Assembly (NCBI GenBank): GCA_019802505.1
Contig: JAFMOC010000197.1
Coordinates: 297,001 to 361,000, forward strand
Source of the DNA: Corydoras sp. C115
Taxonomy: Eukaryota > Chordata > Actinopteri > Siluriformes > Callichthyidae
DNA: 64,000 bases
Direction: 5' to 3'
The notes below the pieces were generated by a model. The model was not told where the DNA came from. It did no database searches and worked only from the letters and a program-made list of their open reading frames with translations. The translations under genes were made by a program, and so were the position numbers. Positions 23,674 to 35,169 of the stretch are shown piece after piece (positions within the stretch are counted from its first letter, which is position 1; each line of letters starts with the position of its first letter).

Positions 23674-23972
23674 CAGCGGGTGGTGGATGGTTCTCAGCAC
23701 TGCAGTGACACTCACATGGTGGTGGTGTGTTGCTGTTTAATTTAAACCCTGTATCCACTCACTGTACACTCTATCACACTCCTCCACCTTTACAGCGCCA
23801 CCTTGTGGATGTAGAATCAGAGAGCGGTTCATGACGCTGCTGCAGTCTGTTACTCATCCTCTGATCCTCCGTCAGTGATGCGGCAGACGGGATGAGGGTG
23901 GAGGACCCGGTTTAGAGGAGACACTGAGAATCATCCACCACCCTAATAACACCTGCTCTGTGGAGGGGGGGG
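23674..23972. mobile_element. Near-complete fold-back (palindromic) repeat
   Basis: The left arm reads GGTGGTGGATGGTTCTCAGC, then CACTGCAGTGACACT. The right arm ends GAGAATCATCCACCACCCTAATAACACCTGCTCTGTGG, its reverse complement, leaving a loop with GCGCCACCTTGTGGATGTAGAATCAGAGA. This is a common ostariophysan non-autonomous palindromic repeat; its superfamily cannot be assigned here. Confidence 0.7.
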
Positions 23973-24728
23973 GGTGTGTCCTGATCATGAATTATAAAGT
24001 ATGCAGATAAAACAGATTCGTTAGTTCTTTCTTTGAACTGATGAATAAATAACGCTGTGAGAATCGTTCAGACTCGCCGCTTGTTTTATGTCAGGAGTTA
24101 GAGACGTCACGGCCGCCATCACTCACGGGACGATTCATTGGTAATGCGATCCGATTATTCGAATGATCCGATACGTAGGCCTGATCGGATCCCACCAGCC
24201 AATCGGAACAGCCCTAGGTTTGTAGAGCAGAGTCCACGTTCGCCTTTGCATTTATTAAAACGTAACCGCGGGGTGATCGGCGCGCATGAGAGCGGGTGAC
24301 ATCACTGCAAACGTCCGAATCTGCAAAGTCGGCAAAAACCGTGGGTCAGAATGTAATCAGAGAATCAGATAATGGAAATAAACCAGATGGCGGTGACCTC
24401 TGACCTCATGTGATGTTTGTAATAATAAGGTCCGATTCTTTAAACAGTACGTACGAGATCAGAATGAGTACCCACAGTTCAGTAGGCCATTTGAGACGCA
24501 GCCTTCGGCGGATTATTGGACGGATGGCGGACCGAAGACGGAACGTGATTGGTCCATGGAATAAACAAACGGGAGTGCATCGCCCGGCGGCGTCCGAGCG
24601 TCCGGCCCGCGCCTCCCGTCCGTTTGCGGGTCAGGCACTTTGTGAGGAAAAAAAACGATTGTGAGATGCGCGGCGGTCTACGTCCCTCGGTCTCCGTCCC
24701 GCCGCGGATTCCAAGCCGTCCAATGTTC

Positions 24729-25287
24729 TCAAAAGGCTCCCACCTCGGTGCCCCACGGCCGGTACGGTTTGGAGGCGCCGGCCGCGGAGCCGCTCTGCGC
24801 CGTGGACGTGGCGTTGGAGCCGGACAAGGAGGGCCCCGTCGACGACATCACGCCGGGGCCGAAGAGCGGGAATCCGGCGGGGAAGGACAGGGGGAAGGTG
24901 GCCGACAGGGAGAGGAACGAGGCGGAGATGGGCGGCGCCATGCCGCCCGTGTGAGGGAAGGAGGAGGAACGCTGCGGCTCCGACGACGAGGACGTGGTGG
25001 TGGAGGACGACGGCGGCGGCGGCGTCCCGTGCGTCAGGAAGGCGGTGGGTAGGGGGTGCAGCGGGTGCAGCGGGTGTAGGGCTTGGGGGTGGGGCGCGAC
25101 GGGCGAGGCGACCAGCTGCGACGCGCAGCCGCTGAGGTGCGAGACCAGCCGGACGCGTAGCGGGTCACCGGAGTCCAGGCCCTCCACGGAGCTCAGGTAG
25201 CGGGCCACCTCCGTCAGACACTCGCGGAACCCGATGCTCATGAAGTCCATGGCCAGGGAATGGAAGTCGAAATAACCTGAGGGGGAC

Positions 25288-25326
<39 letters not shown>

Positions 25327-25853
25327 GGGTGAGACCTCCGAAATTAGGTTGTGACTTTCAGAGGACCCCCCACAGAGGGGGTGTTATTAGGGTGGTGGAT
25401 GACTCTCAGACACGGTGGTGATACGTTCAACGCTCAAAACTGTCCCGCGGCCGAACGCTCCCCCCGTATGCGCTTTAAACTCCGGTCCCCCTCGCGGCCG
25501 ACATTCCGGACGAGCGTCCCGTCTCGCGTCCCGTCTCGCGTCGCTCTCCCGTCGGCGTCTCGTTGTTTTCCTAAATTAAAGGTCACGCCGCGTGGAGTTT
25601 GTTTAGTCTCCGTGCACAGATTTGTTCGCTGGCTGCCTAAGTGTGAACAGACCCCCTGCCTCCTCAACCCCCCCACACCCCCCACACCTCACCCCCGCCG
25701 GTTTATCAAAGCAAACACAAGCCCCGGGGTCAAGTACCGCTTTTGTCCGGACGCCGCTTTCCCACGAGCTCGGTCCCGCCGAGACGGCCACTTCCACGTC
25801 TCCATAGCGTTTCGGCGGAGACTCCCCGCTCACGTTTCACAACACAGGGCGAG

Positions 25854-25887
<34 letters not shown>

Positions 25888-27435
25888 GGTGGGGGGGGGG
25901 ATTACCTTTCCCTCCGGTGGCCTGCAGCATTTTCAGGTGATCCACGGTCATCTGCAGGATTTCGGCTTTCTCCAGTTTGGCTGAACCCTGAGAACACAGA
26001 TGGAGCCTCGTTACAAAATCAAGATGACGTCACGTCCACACCTCAGCGTCCATCGGGTTCTGCGCGGGACAGGCTTGGAACCCGATGCGGACATGCTTCT
26101 CCTGAACGTCGCTGGATCCTCTGAACTATGTGGTCATAATGCTGATTTAATACTTTTGGTCCTTGTCCTCACAGTAGGAGGCGACCCTCACGGCGGCGCC
26201 CGTCTCTCTCACCTGTTTCTCGAAGGCAGTGGGCACCAGGCGGCGCAGCTCTGATAGGCTGTTGTTAATTCGGTCCCTTCGTCTTTTCTCGATGATCTAG
26301 AAGGATAAGGGTATCGGGGTGAATGTGGGTCTTTACTGAGGGGAGGTGTGTGTGGGTGGTGTGTGGGTGGTGTGAGGGTGTGGTGTGGGTGGTGGTGCTC
26401 ACCCCTCGTCGCTTCTTCCGTGCCATGACCTGTGAGGTGGTGGTGGGAGAGGCACAGCGCAGGAAGGAGCTGCTGCTCTGACTGAGGACAAACACAAAGC
26501 AACACCGTCTCATTAATATTCAGCATTATTAAACATGAAAGCAATGAATATTCATTAAAATTCACAATTAAATCATACGGGGGCATGGGGGGCATGGTTA
26601 AAGCATTCCCCTCACAGCAAGACGTTCCTGGGGTTGAGTCCAAAGCAAGACAATTATGGCCTCACTGTGTAAGTTTGCATGTTCTTCCCATGTCGAGGTT
26701 AGTTTCCAATTTCACCGACAGTCCAAACAACATGAGATAGATTTAAAAAAAAACAAAACAAATCCCTCTGAAACTCTGAACGTCTCCCCTGCGATGGACT
26801 GGTGACCTGTCCAGCGCCTATCCCTGCCACTTGCCCTATGAGCACCTTGCCAACAGCAGCAGGCTTATAAATAACTCATTATAAAACATTAACTCTTCTA
26901 ATCCACATATACAGTCTGTAGCATCAACTGGAGCCTATCCCGATGCTCACAACACCCAGAATATGACCCCAGTGTCGGGACAATTGAACATCTCCATCTC
27001 ACCTACCAGCAGGTTGCTGGACTGTAGAGGGAAATAAGAGCGTAGACAGGAAATCCATAGATTCACAAGGAGAACATACCAACAACACAGACTGAGGTGC
27101 CTGAGAAGAAATCCTCATGAGCATGAGCAATGCCAGGTGAGTACACACTACACTAGTTGTAAGTTTGGTATATCATGCGTGTGCTTTTGCACATATTGTT
27201 TGTCCATGAGTCTGCAATAATAAAAAAGATGTGTTCAAGAATCAATAAACAATAAAAAAAATGTTTTGCTCGCTCAGGTTTTTTTCTACTTGCACGCAAA
27301 ATTATTATTTTTTCACTGTTTATTGACTCTTGAACCCATCAAAACACATCTTATTTATTAATTACCATTAAGAATTTAAAAGAAGTTTTAAATTCCACCA
27401 AAAATTATTTCAAGCTTGGCATCACACCATTGGAG

Positions 27436-27517
<82 letters not shown>

Positions 27518-28178
27518 TCATTTATCACTGTATACAGAACTTTATGATGGTGCTCTAAAGAACCATCATCTTTACAAAAGAACCATCCAGTTGATTAAAA
27601 ATTGCAAAAAAAAAATAGTTTCTTCCTTTTAGCTTCAAACCCATTAATATTTTCTGCCAACTTTAATTTAAATACAAAAAATAAATAGAAAAATCCTGAA
27701 CTATTAATAAAATACTGAGGAATAAAACTAATTCTGAGAATTCCGAACATAAGTAAAGGCTGCTATTGATCTTGCAGCACAAACCAATGGAGGCAGAGCA
27801 GAAGCTGAAGGTCCAGCAGCGTCCAGTATGAACCAGTTACACCAGATCAATAAACAGCTGCACACTGGCGCCGCGGCAACGCTTTGATCCCGATGCATCT
27901 CAGTGTCGCTCTGCTTCCGAAATGTCTAATAAAATCTCAGCTCAAAATAAAAAGTTCTATTACAGAACTGTGTGTTAGGAACCTGACGCGCACTGACGGG
28001 GACCGTGAGAGCGACACTGCAAACGGGGGGCAACCGCGGTGCAACCAGAGGGCAACCGGGCGCCACGGAGGCGCCGAGCCGCCGGGCGCTCTTACCCGGG
28101 GTAGTTGCTCTCGCTGCCCGGGTCGATGGTCTCGTCCATGTCGCTGTCGGAGGTGCTGTCGTCACACGGCCGCTTCAT
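24729..28178 (-). CDS. hey2: Hey2, hairy/E(spl)-related bHLH-Orange repressor, complete
   Basis: Five exons join into 291 aa: 28178-28096, 26481-26403, 26296-26213, 25987-25906 and 25276-24729 (stop TGA at 24731-24729). The start MKRPCDDSTSDSDMDETID matches HEY2, not HEY1 or HEYL. The bHLH spans about 47-103 (MARKKRRGIIEKRRRDRINN) with the Hey-type Gly at 54 in place of the Hairy Pro. The Orange domain begins at 111 (YFDFHSLAMDFMSIGFRECL). The YRPW motif is at 281-284, followed by the TEVGAF tail. Human HEY2 is about 337 aa; the shortfall lies in the low-complexity region after Orange, where the His/Ala-rich parts are reduced and PLHPLHPLHPL remains. Hey2 is a nuclear Notch effector that represses transcription in arterial, cardiac and otic development. 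An RBPJ site lies about 95 bp upstream of the ATG. A possible polyadenylation signal (AATAAA in minus) is at 24256-24251. Confidence 0.97.
25295..25327. repeat. GACA microsatellite in hey2 intron 4
   Basis: About eight GACA units just upstream (in hey2 sense) of exon 5. Confidence 0.95.
25366..25422. mobile_element. Short fold-back repeat scrap in hey2 intron 4
   Basis: Reads CCCCACAGAGGGGGTGTTAT followed by TAGGGTGGTGGATGACTCTC, the terminal part of the palindromic family. Confidence 0.55.
25857..25886. repeat. GA microsatellite in hey2 intron 4
   Basis: (GA)n close to the exon 4 donor, followed by a G-run before the splice site at 25905. Confidence 0.95.
26581..26880 (+). mobile_element. 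Older Mermaid/DANA-like SINE in hey2 intron 1
   Basis: The head GGCATGGTTAAAGCATTCCC with CTCACAGCAAGACGTTCCTG is followed by GTTTGCATGTTCTTCCCATG, a CAGTCCAAAC block and GCGATGGACTGGTGACCTGT. This is the same general design as family A but a more diverged type. Confidence 0.6.
27437..27517. repeat. Long AT microsatellite in hey2 intron 1
   Basis: About 80 bp of uninterrupted (AT)n. Confidence 0.97.
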
Positions 28179-28270
28179 GGTGACGCGCGGGGGTCGGAGC
28201 TCTGTGCGCTCAGCCGTCAAAACCCGCTCTGCCTCTGCGTCTCCCGCCGCGCAACCGCCACTGCGCCGCG

Positions 28271-28278
28271 TTCCCACG
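28271..28278 (-). promoter_or_regulatory. hey2: RBPJ/CSL (Notch) site upstream of hey2
   Basis: CGTGGGAA on the minus strand is a perfect CSL core about 95 bp before the hey2 ATG, within GC-rich DNA. Hey genes are direct Notch targets, so position and motif agree. Binding is inferred. Confidence 0.6.
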
Positions 28279-28368
28279 GAGCGCCCGGGCGTCAGGGCGC
28301 CCACACGGCCACGCCCACGCATTCGGGCTCATGGGGACGCCCACAGCTCACTCAGGACACGCCCTCAT

Positions 28369-28371
<3 letters not shown>

Positions 28372-28422
<51 letters not shown>
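28372..28422. repeat. GA microsatellite upstream of hey2
   Basis: About 25 GA units starting about 195 bp before the hey2 ATG. GAGA tracts can act in promoters; here it is only a positional observation. Confidence 0.95.
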
Positions 28423-28425
<3 letters not shown>

Positions 28426-28839
28426 TGCTACAGATGTTCGGTCGGTTTGTAATCCACCATCAATACACATTCGAACCGAATTTGGGTTCCAAAAGGAACC
28501 TCTATGTCCTAAATTGGTTCCTCAGAAGGTTCCTCATTGGGACTCAGACTTTTAATGATGATTTTGCGCATCTGGATAAAAAAACGGAAGGAAACTCTTT
28601 TGTTAATTGTTTGTTGTTTGTGTGCACTCCTCATTGTTAATTGTTAGTGTCACGTGGGTTAAGTTACACAAGCGGCCCCTCCCCGAACCCTGGTCTTTGA
28701 AGAAATCTGTATAAACCATTAAAAAAGAGCTTATTATGGTTTTAATTCTGCCTTTAAATCACTAAATAAATACAGAAAATGGACAAAAGTCACAAGACCC
28801 CACAGCGGCATGAAACCAAACCCCAAACCATGGATTCAA

Positions 28840-29035
28840 TAGTTTGGGGAAGGCCCTATTCTGTTCCAGCCTGACCGCACAAAGCAACGTCCATAATGGT
28901 ATGATGGAGTGAATTCAGGGTGGGAGCCATCGAACAACTTTGGGATGAATCAGAACAGAGAGCAGGACCAAGCCAAAGCCGCCCTCTCACCCAACATCAG
29001 TGTCTGACCTAAACCCTCCTGAACCAGAACCTCCT
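28840..29035 (+). mobile_element. Tc1-like transposase remnant
   Basis: Contains AGTTTGGGGAAGGCCC, then ACTTTGGGATGAATCAGAAC (from the LWDE region of Tc1 transposases) and CCAACATCAGTGTCTGACCT (PTSVSDL). The order fits a decayed fish Tc1-like element with internal loss. Confidence 0.6.
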
Positions 29036-29119
29036 GTAGGTGTAACGTTATGGACATCCTTAAATTAAAAGTAATTATTTATTTCATGAGGTCGTATTTA
29101 TTTTCCTGGTCACAATGCC

Positions 29120-29480
29120 CCCCCCCCCAATTCCCCCACCCGCGTTGGAGCGTGACGCTCTCTCGCAGGCACCGTGCCAGCGGAGCTGCCCGCGTTCCCA
29201 CAGCTGAAACCCAATCGCCATGCGAGAGAGGGCACGGCGAGGGCCGCCCGGGGCCGGTGGGATGTCCCTGCCAGCCGTGAGGCGCCCGCTCGTCACCGTA
29301 TTCTCCGCACTGTTTGTGTTTGCTCTCTGCCCAATTGAACTAACATGATATAAAACCAGGGAAACGCCTGGCAACCGGCGAGCCGGGGCACGCCGCGACC
29401 TTTCTCACGTTAATTCCGGCACACAGCCCACTTGTTTGCTCGGGGATTCCAGCACGTCGCGGCGATTCATGGGTTTGTTT
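29120..29480. other. GC-rich island upstream of hey2
   Basis: CpG-rich, no splice-supported frame, contains an RBPJ-type site. It is a candidate hey2 distal promoter or enhancer. Confidence 0.4.
29195..29202 (-). promoter_or_regulatory. Second RBPJ/CSL-type site in a GC-rich island
   Basis: TGTGGGAA on the minus strand, about 1 kb upstream of the hey2 ATG, is preceded by CAGC and lies inside the GC-rich island 29120-29480. A similar site (TTCCCACA in plus) lies near 35907 in another island. The match is direct; function is inferred. Confidence 0.4.
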
Positions 29481-29964
29481 TTTTTTTGTTTTTTTTTAAT
29501 ATAACAAAACTTGGTGACCCACAACCACAGAATTACGATCAGCTGGATTTACCCGTCGAATCGTAAGGCCGTCACCGGGATAGTACCCGTCCCGTCCCGT
29601 TCCGTTCCGTCTGGACCCTCTTCTTCAGCTCAGCTTCCGCTGATCTGCGAGTTCCAGGTTTATTTATTTATATAGCGCCGTCTCACAATAGCGCATTGTC
29701 TCCACGCAGCTTTACGACGTCGGACGGCTGGAGTGGGCGTGTGTCTGTGGTCTGTCCCGCTTATTCATCCAGAAGAGCAGATCTGAGGTCAGGCAGCGGC
29801 GTTGCCTTCGCGAGGCCTGGTTTACGGTTGCAGGGTTAGATCGTTCTCAAAGTGGAGTTGGGGGGCTCCGTGTGGGCCACTCGGGTTCATCCACCCCAAA
29901 AAGTGCCTTCAAACCCCCAACCATTAGGCCACCACACCCTACAGATGACACCCTGATCCTGAAA

Positions 29965-30175
29965 GGTAAGGTAGCTCAGCGGTCAGGGCGTTCGGCTGTC
30001 ACTCTGAAGGTTTGGGGTTTAAATCCCAGGTTACCTGAAGTTACCACCGTGGGTTCTTGAGCAAGACCCTAAACCCTGATTGCTCCAGGGGGCGCTGTGA
30101 TTAACCCTGTGCTCACCTTGTAAGTCACTTTGGATAAAAGCGTCCAATAAATGACCAAATGTAATGTAAATGTAA
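29965..30175 (+). mobile_element. tRNA-headed SINE (family B) with a LINE-like tail
   Basis: A tRNA-like head (GGTAGCTCAGCGGTCAGGGC with box B GGGTTTAAATCCC) is followed by GTTCTTGAGCAAGACCCTAA and the 3' tail GTAAGTCACTTTGGATAAAA plus AAATGTAAATG. The tail matches the 3' end of the LINE at 2664-3216. Confidence 0.75.
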
Positions 30176-30179
30176 GTGA

Positions 30180-31800
30180 CGGTGTTTCGAGGGTCAGCCG
30201 TCGGTACCGGACCCCTTAGTAAGCGTTTTTTTGGTGCCTTTATTCCGGACCCCAAAACAGAGCGACGTGCATCGGTGTCCGTCTCAACTTTTTTCCCCAG
30301 AAGGATTGCAGGAAGGATTGCTTTCATGCTGCAAACTCGCCATGTGCCGGAGAGTGAGCGAGAAAGTGCGAGAGAGTGAGAGAGCGAGAGAGAGAGCGAG
30401 AGAGAGCTGGTTAACCCTGGTGTGCCATGCTATCAGCCGTTCCCAAGGCTGTCCAGTCTGGGAAAAGCGGGGTGGACGTGTTCCAAAATCAGCATTACAT
30501 GCGTTATTGTTTTCCACCCTCCCCACGTCCCGAGCTCGTAATGAAAACAACGGCGGCGGCGGCCGCGGCCTCCAGCCCTCCCTCGTTACACCGCGCTGCC
30601 CTTTACCCGCTCGCATGCAGACCCCCGGCTTTAAGGACGTTAACCGCTTCGTGGCTTTGGCGGCGTTGCCCAGGAACCGCCTTCCTCTGTCTGAAGGGGT
30701 CCAGAGACTGCCAACAAATAACACGACGTCCCAGCGTCAGCGGCTTCAGATCACCACCAGGGTTTTATTTTGACCAAAGCCGCCATATCTGAAGGATCAG
30801 ATGCCAACTATTAAGTACTGGTGGTCCCACAGACCTGCTACCTGGAGAACGTTGGGGTGTATGGACCCATGCATTCGGGACTTTGGTATGGTTTCAAAGC
30901 CCATAAACTGATGTTTGGATGACTTTGGTGTGCCTGAGGTTGTGAGGAGGACCCATTGGGAGTCTGACCTCACTTCTCGTCCTCCACGTCCTCATGGACT
31001 TCCCTGAATGATAAGAATATGCGCTGCCTCAGCCCGGTCCGTTTCCCCGAACATGGGAAACGTTCCTCATCCCTCAGCGTCGCAGTCCGGGGACGGAACC
31101 CTGGCCGTCGTGTTTTTCCTCGAGAGTCGGCGGCGCACAATGGCAGGCGGACTCTGCACCTCTTGACTCACAGGGAGTATTATTGGCCCTTTATTAGTGT
31201 TTAAGGTCACACAGAGACAAGCGAGTGCATCCTATATCAGGAAGCCCCGCACGTCTCAGGAGTGAAATATTTGGCGTTGAGTGGGAGCGGCGGTCGCGAG
31301 TCGGATATCCTGCCGAGCGAGTACATGGCAGACGGGCTCCAGGCGTCGCACGGCCCACCGCCGCACAGAATGGCTGTAGAATAATAGGGCCCTTCCTGCT
31401 ATTCTCAGCTCCGGTATGAGGTCCCGGGTCGTGGAAGGCCGAGCGCTCTGGCCCGCTCATGCCCGCTGTGCCAGTACAAATGCGGTGCGGAACTGCAAGA
31501 GTCCACGTCCGTACCTGCCTCGGTTCTTTAGAACGCGACCCGGCGGCGTTTGTTGATAAAAGGGACCCCACACAGACAGGTGCTCCCTTTCGGCTTCCGG
31601 TTGCTCGGACCCGGGCTTCCTGTCAGGATACATAAGTCTAAGGAAGCATTAGGTTTCCCTTCAGTGGGCGCTCGGCCCCCTATTGTTCTCGTCCGGCCCC
31701 CCTGTGGTCTCTCAGACGTTCCGTACGCAGCGGCACCAGTCGAGCGCACACACCCTCGCCGCCTCATAAACATGAGACCTGATCCCGCTGAGGTACAGAC
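30180..31800. other. Intergenic, partly GC-rich, no gene recognised
   Basis: Several frames of 60-180 codons are open because the DNA is GC-rich, but none shows domain motifs or exon borders. A GA-rich stretch lies at 30355-30405. Confidence 0.45.
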
Positions 31801-31935
31801 AGGGATTATATATATATTATAATTAAAATAATCTACAGGGATTCAAATAAAGAGAAGTGAATCTCAGTTATGGACGAATCACTGATTCAAATTCTGATTC
31901 ACTTGATTTGACTTTTTAACACAACACACTGCTTA

Positions 31936-32188
31936 ATCCAGGGTCACGGGGTGGGGGGGTGGGGGGGGGGTGCACACACTCACTCACAACACTACATGGG
32001 GCAATTGAGAGCATTCAATTTACCTTCAATCCATGTTTTTGGGCTGTGGGAGAAAACCGGAGAACCCGAAGAGGAAACCCACGTGGACATGGGGAGGACA
32101 TGCAAACTTCACCCAGACTGCCATTCGAACCTGGAATCCCCGGCGCTGAGAGGAGAACATGCCAACCTCTGAGCCAGCGTTGCCGCCT
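31936..32188 (-). mobile_element. SINE family A, second core deleted
   Basis: G-run, ACTCACTCACAAC, then the first core and head ending AGCCAGCGTTGCCGCC. Confidence 0.8.
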
Positions 32189-32461
32189 CTGAATCATATG
32201 GATAAATCGATTCAGCGGTTATTAAAAACGATTCAGACACCGATTCGCTACAAACCGCAAACCCTGAATCTGACTCATGAACAAATGATTCTCTGAGTCT
32301 CTGATTCTCTGATTCATCCGGACCCCATGGTTATTCCCGTGATCTCCGGGTCGGGGGGCGTGAAGGTGGGCGTCCACATAGTTGTGGTCTGCGTTCATCC
32401 GCAGCGTTCCGTTTGAAGGCTGTATGAATCCGGGTGGAGGATCCTGGGACGGGGTTTTGAA

Positions 32462-32599
32462 GTGTTTTTATCATTCGGGGGGGGGGGGGGGGGGGGTTCC
32501 GAGCGTGGAGGTGAACATGTTAAAATCATTATTGGAGATAATGCACATAAACTGATGTCGGCACAGGGACGATTCCAACATCCAGGGATCAAACAGATC

Positions 32600-32642
<43 letters not shown>
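32462..32642. repeat. G-run and CA microsatellite
   Basis: About 20 G at 32477-32497 and (CA)n at 32600-32641, with ordinary sequence between. Confidence 0.9.
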
Positions 32643-32644
<2 letters not shown>

Positions 32645-32711
32645 CCTACGCTGGTCCTCATGGACGCTGTATGGACAGTCAGTCCACACACATTAACACA
32701 TCACATTCACA

Positions 32712-33011
32712 CCTTCCGCTTCCGCTTTATCCTCTATTAGGGTTGCGGTGGGGGGGGGGGGGTTCCCCATGTCAATCCAGGGGAGAACGTTTCGGGCGCT
32801 GGGCAGATACTCCCAGGACAGGGCGCCAATCTATCACTGGACACTCACTCACACAGACACACTCTATATGGGGCAATTTGGAGAACTCAATTGACTTGAT
32901 CCATGTTGGACACGGGGAGGACATGGAAACTCCACCCAAATGGGGATTTGAACTGGGAATCCCTAGTGCTGAGAGGAGAACATGCTAAACCACTAAGCCA
33001 CCGTGCCGCCC
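32712..33011 (-). mobile_element. SINE family A with an internal deletion
   Basis: Tail, G-run, second core, then a jump inside the first core (CCATGTTGGACACGGGG). The head is intact to CCACCGTGCCGCCC. Confidence 0.85.
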
Positions 33012-33089
33012 ACTTATATATAACAGACATATTTTTAAATCATTAAATTCAGCATCCAGCTACGGGATTTTCAACAACGAGATGCCTTC

Positions 33090-33140
33090 AGCCTTGTATA
33101 AACAGTTTGGGGAAGGCCCCTGTTTCAGTATTAAAAAGCC
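33090..33140 (-). mobile_element. Tc1-like footprint
   Basis: AAACAGTTTGGGGAAGGCCC, the reverse of the shared landmark. Similar footprints at 35112-35140 and 43119-43145 (plus). Confidence 0.5.
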
Positions 33141-33950
33141 CGGTTTACACTTTTGGGCGTAGTGTTATCTCTATCATGACTTTAGCTGACCATGAGGACA
33201 TGAGGAGAACATGCCAACTCCACACAGTGGTACCTACAATGCACTCTGCTCATTCTTCCGGTTCTGATCTCCCTCTCACGAGCACATGATCGGCTTTTGG
33301 GGGAAAAACAGCGCGAGTGTCCTTCAGACGGCCGCAGAACGGAGAACTCTCCTTGGACGAGGCCTTCAGGAGCCACTAGGTTCTTACGCCGTTAAGGGGA
33401 GAACCGGGACTTATCGTGGTGGCTCCAAAATACTGATACCACCAGCTGATGCTGAAGTACCGAGACACACCTCCTAAAACTGGACCTGGGGTGTGCATGA
33501 AGATCCTGAAGATCAGTCTGTAGAACCTCAGAACCTCATCAGCTTCGGTGCAGGAACGGTTCTGTGGGATTGTGAGCGAGTCGGGGTGGAGGCGTCCGGC
33601 GGCGGACGTGTGCAGACCTCCTGCTGTACGTCAGGCTGGAGCTGCTGAAAGGCTTAAGCACACACACACTTGACCCTCTGAACCTCGAACCTGCTGCCGT
33701 TGCCTCAGACACTCACGGAACGCAGAGCGGGAGGCGATGACAGCTGGGTCAGCTGGAGATACCGAGGCGTTCCGGGCAGTGACGGAGCGCAGGGCGGTGG
33801 GGCCGCGGCTCCGGGGAGAACCTGCTCACGGTTCAGCGGGGTCTGGAACATACCTGTCATCGGACGGCCGGGCCAGGGATCTCCGACTTCTCACGCCGAG
33901 ATCCAGATGCAGTGAGAGGTGCTCGAGATGCCTCCCAGATTCCAGCCGCC

Positions 33951-34664
33951 AACAACCACCCCCGCCATCACCACCACCCCCAACGCTTCACCATCACCAC
34001 CACACAACCACCATTCCAACACCACCACTATCACAAGTTTACCATCACCACCACCCCACCATCACCCCACCACCACATTCACCATCACCACATCCACCAT
34101 CACCACCTCCACCACACAACCACCATCACCACATCCACCATCACCACAAGTTTACCACCACATCCACCACTACCACCTCACCTCTATTACCAAAACAACT
34201 TTACCATCACTACCACCCCTTCATCACCAACCCCCCACTACCACCAGCAAACCTACCACTCCACCACACCATAACTACCACCACAGCACCACCACCACCA
34301 CAACTTTACCACCACATCCACCACTACCACCTCACCTCAATTACCACCACCACAAATTTACCAACTCTAACACCCCTTCATCACCAACTCCCCACTACCA
34401 CCACCAATCCCACCACACCATTACTACCACCACAGCACCAGCACTAACACCACCACAACTTTGCCATCACTACAACCCCTTCATCACCAACCCCCCACTA
34501 CCACCACCAATCCCATCCCTCCACCACTACCATCACCGCACCACCACATCCACAACTACCACCAGCATTACCACCACCCCCACCATCACCATTACTCCCA
34601 CCACTCCACCATCACTGCACCACCCCTACCCCCACCACCCCCACCCCCACCACCCCCACCGTTT
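33951..34664. repeat. CCA/CAC-rich low-complexity array
   Basis: About 700 bp dominated by CCACCA and CATCAC. A longer unit is visible, with TTCATCACCAACCCCCCACT recurring about three times, so it is a degenerate higher-order satellite. His/Pro/Thr frames across it are by-products. Confidence 0.9.
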
Positions 34665-35169
34665 AATTAACAGAATGCGTTGTTGAGATCGAAAGCTTTG
34701 ATGTGTTTTCTCTTTAATGACGACTGACGGTTGGTTCCTGAACTTTAACACTGGGTCCTGGATTCCACAGGTGTTCCACAGCGGACTGTTTTCTGGACCC
34801 TTAAATCAACAAGACAGGGGGAACCCCTCCCATCCTCGCCCCCCCTCGGTTTTAGAGCCATATAACATGGTGTGCAGTTGAAGATAAATGGGCGACTCTG
34901 GGAGAGGAAGTGAACCCTTAACACCTCCGAACTCCCGACTCTGTAAGACTGAATCTGAGGCTGCAGCTGTTCATCACGGGCTTCAGCGGCGACTTCCACC
35001 CCACATCCTGCTGCGCCGGTCTGTACACCCTCCACATTTGTTTTGGGGAAAATCCCTGGCGCTCATCATCAGGTCCACAGCCCGTGGCTTCTCCATTCAA
35101 AGCAACCGAGAAGGGCCTTCCCCAAACTGTTCCTATAAACACCTCTGTACTTTAATTTAATTTAATCTA

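Noticed and set aside
27437..27517. AT run as a replication origin or matrix attachment region
   Set aside because: A plain microsatellite; no further evidence for either function.
28005..28640. Plus-strand frame of 211 codons opposite hey2 exon 1
   Set aside because: Shadow of hey2 exon 1 and its GC-rich promoter, ending in GA microsatellite.
29965..30030. tRNA gene at the family B head
   Set aside because: Box B is degenerate (GGGTTTAAATCCC) and a SINE body and LINE-like tail follow.
33737..34686. His/Pro/Thr-rich frames over the CCA array
   Set aside because: Low-complexity DNA; two frames open at once and no conserved residues.
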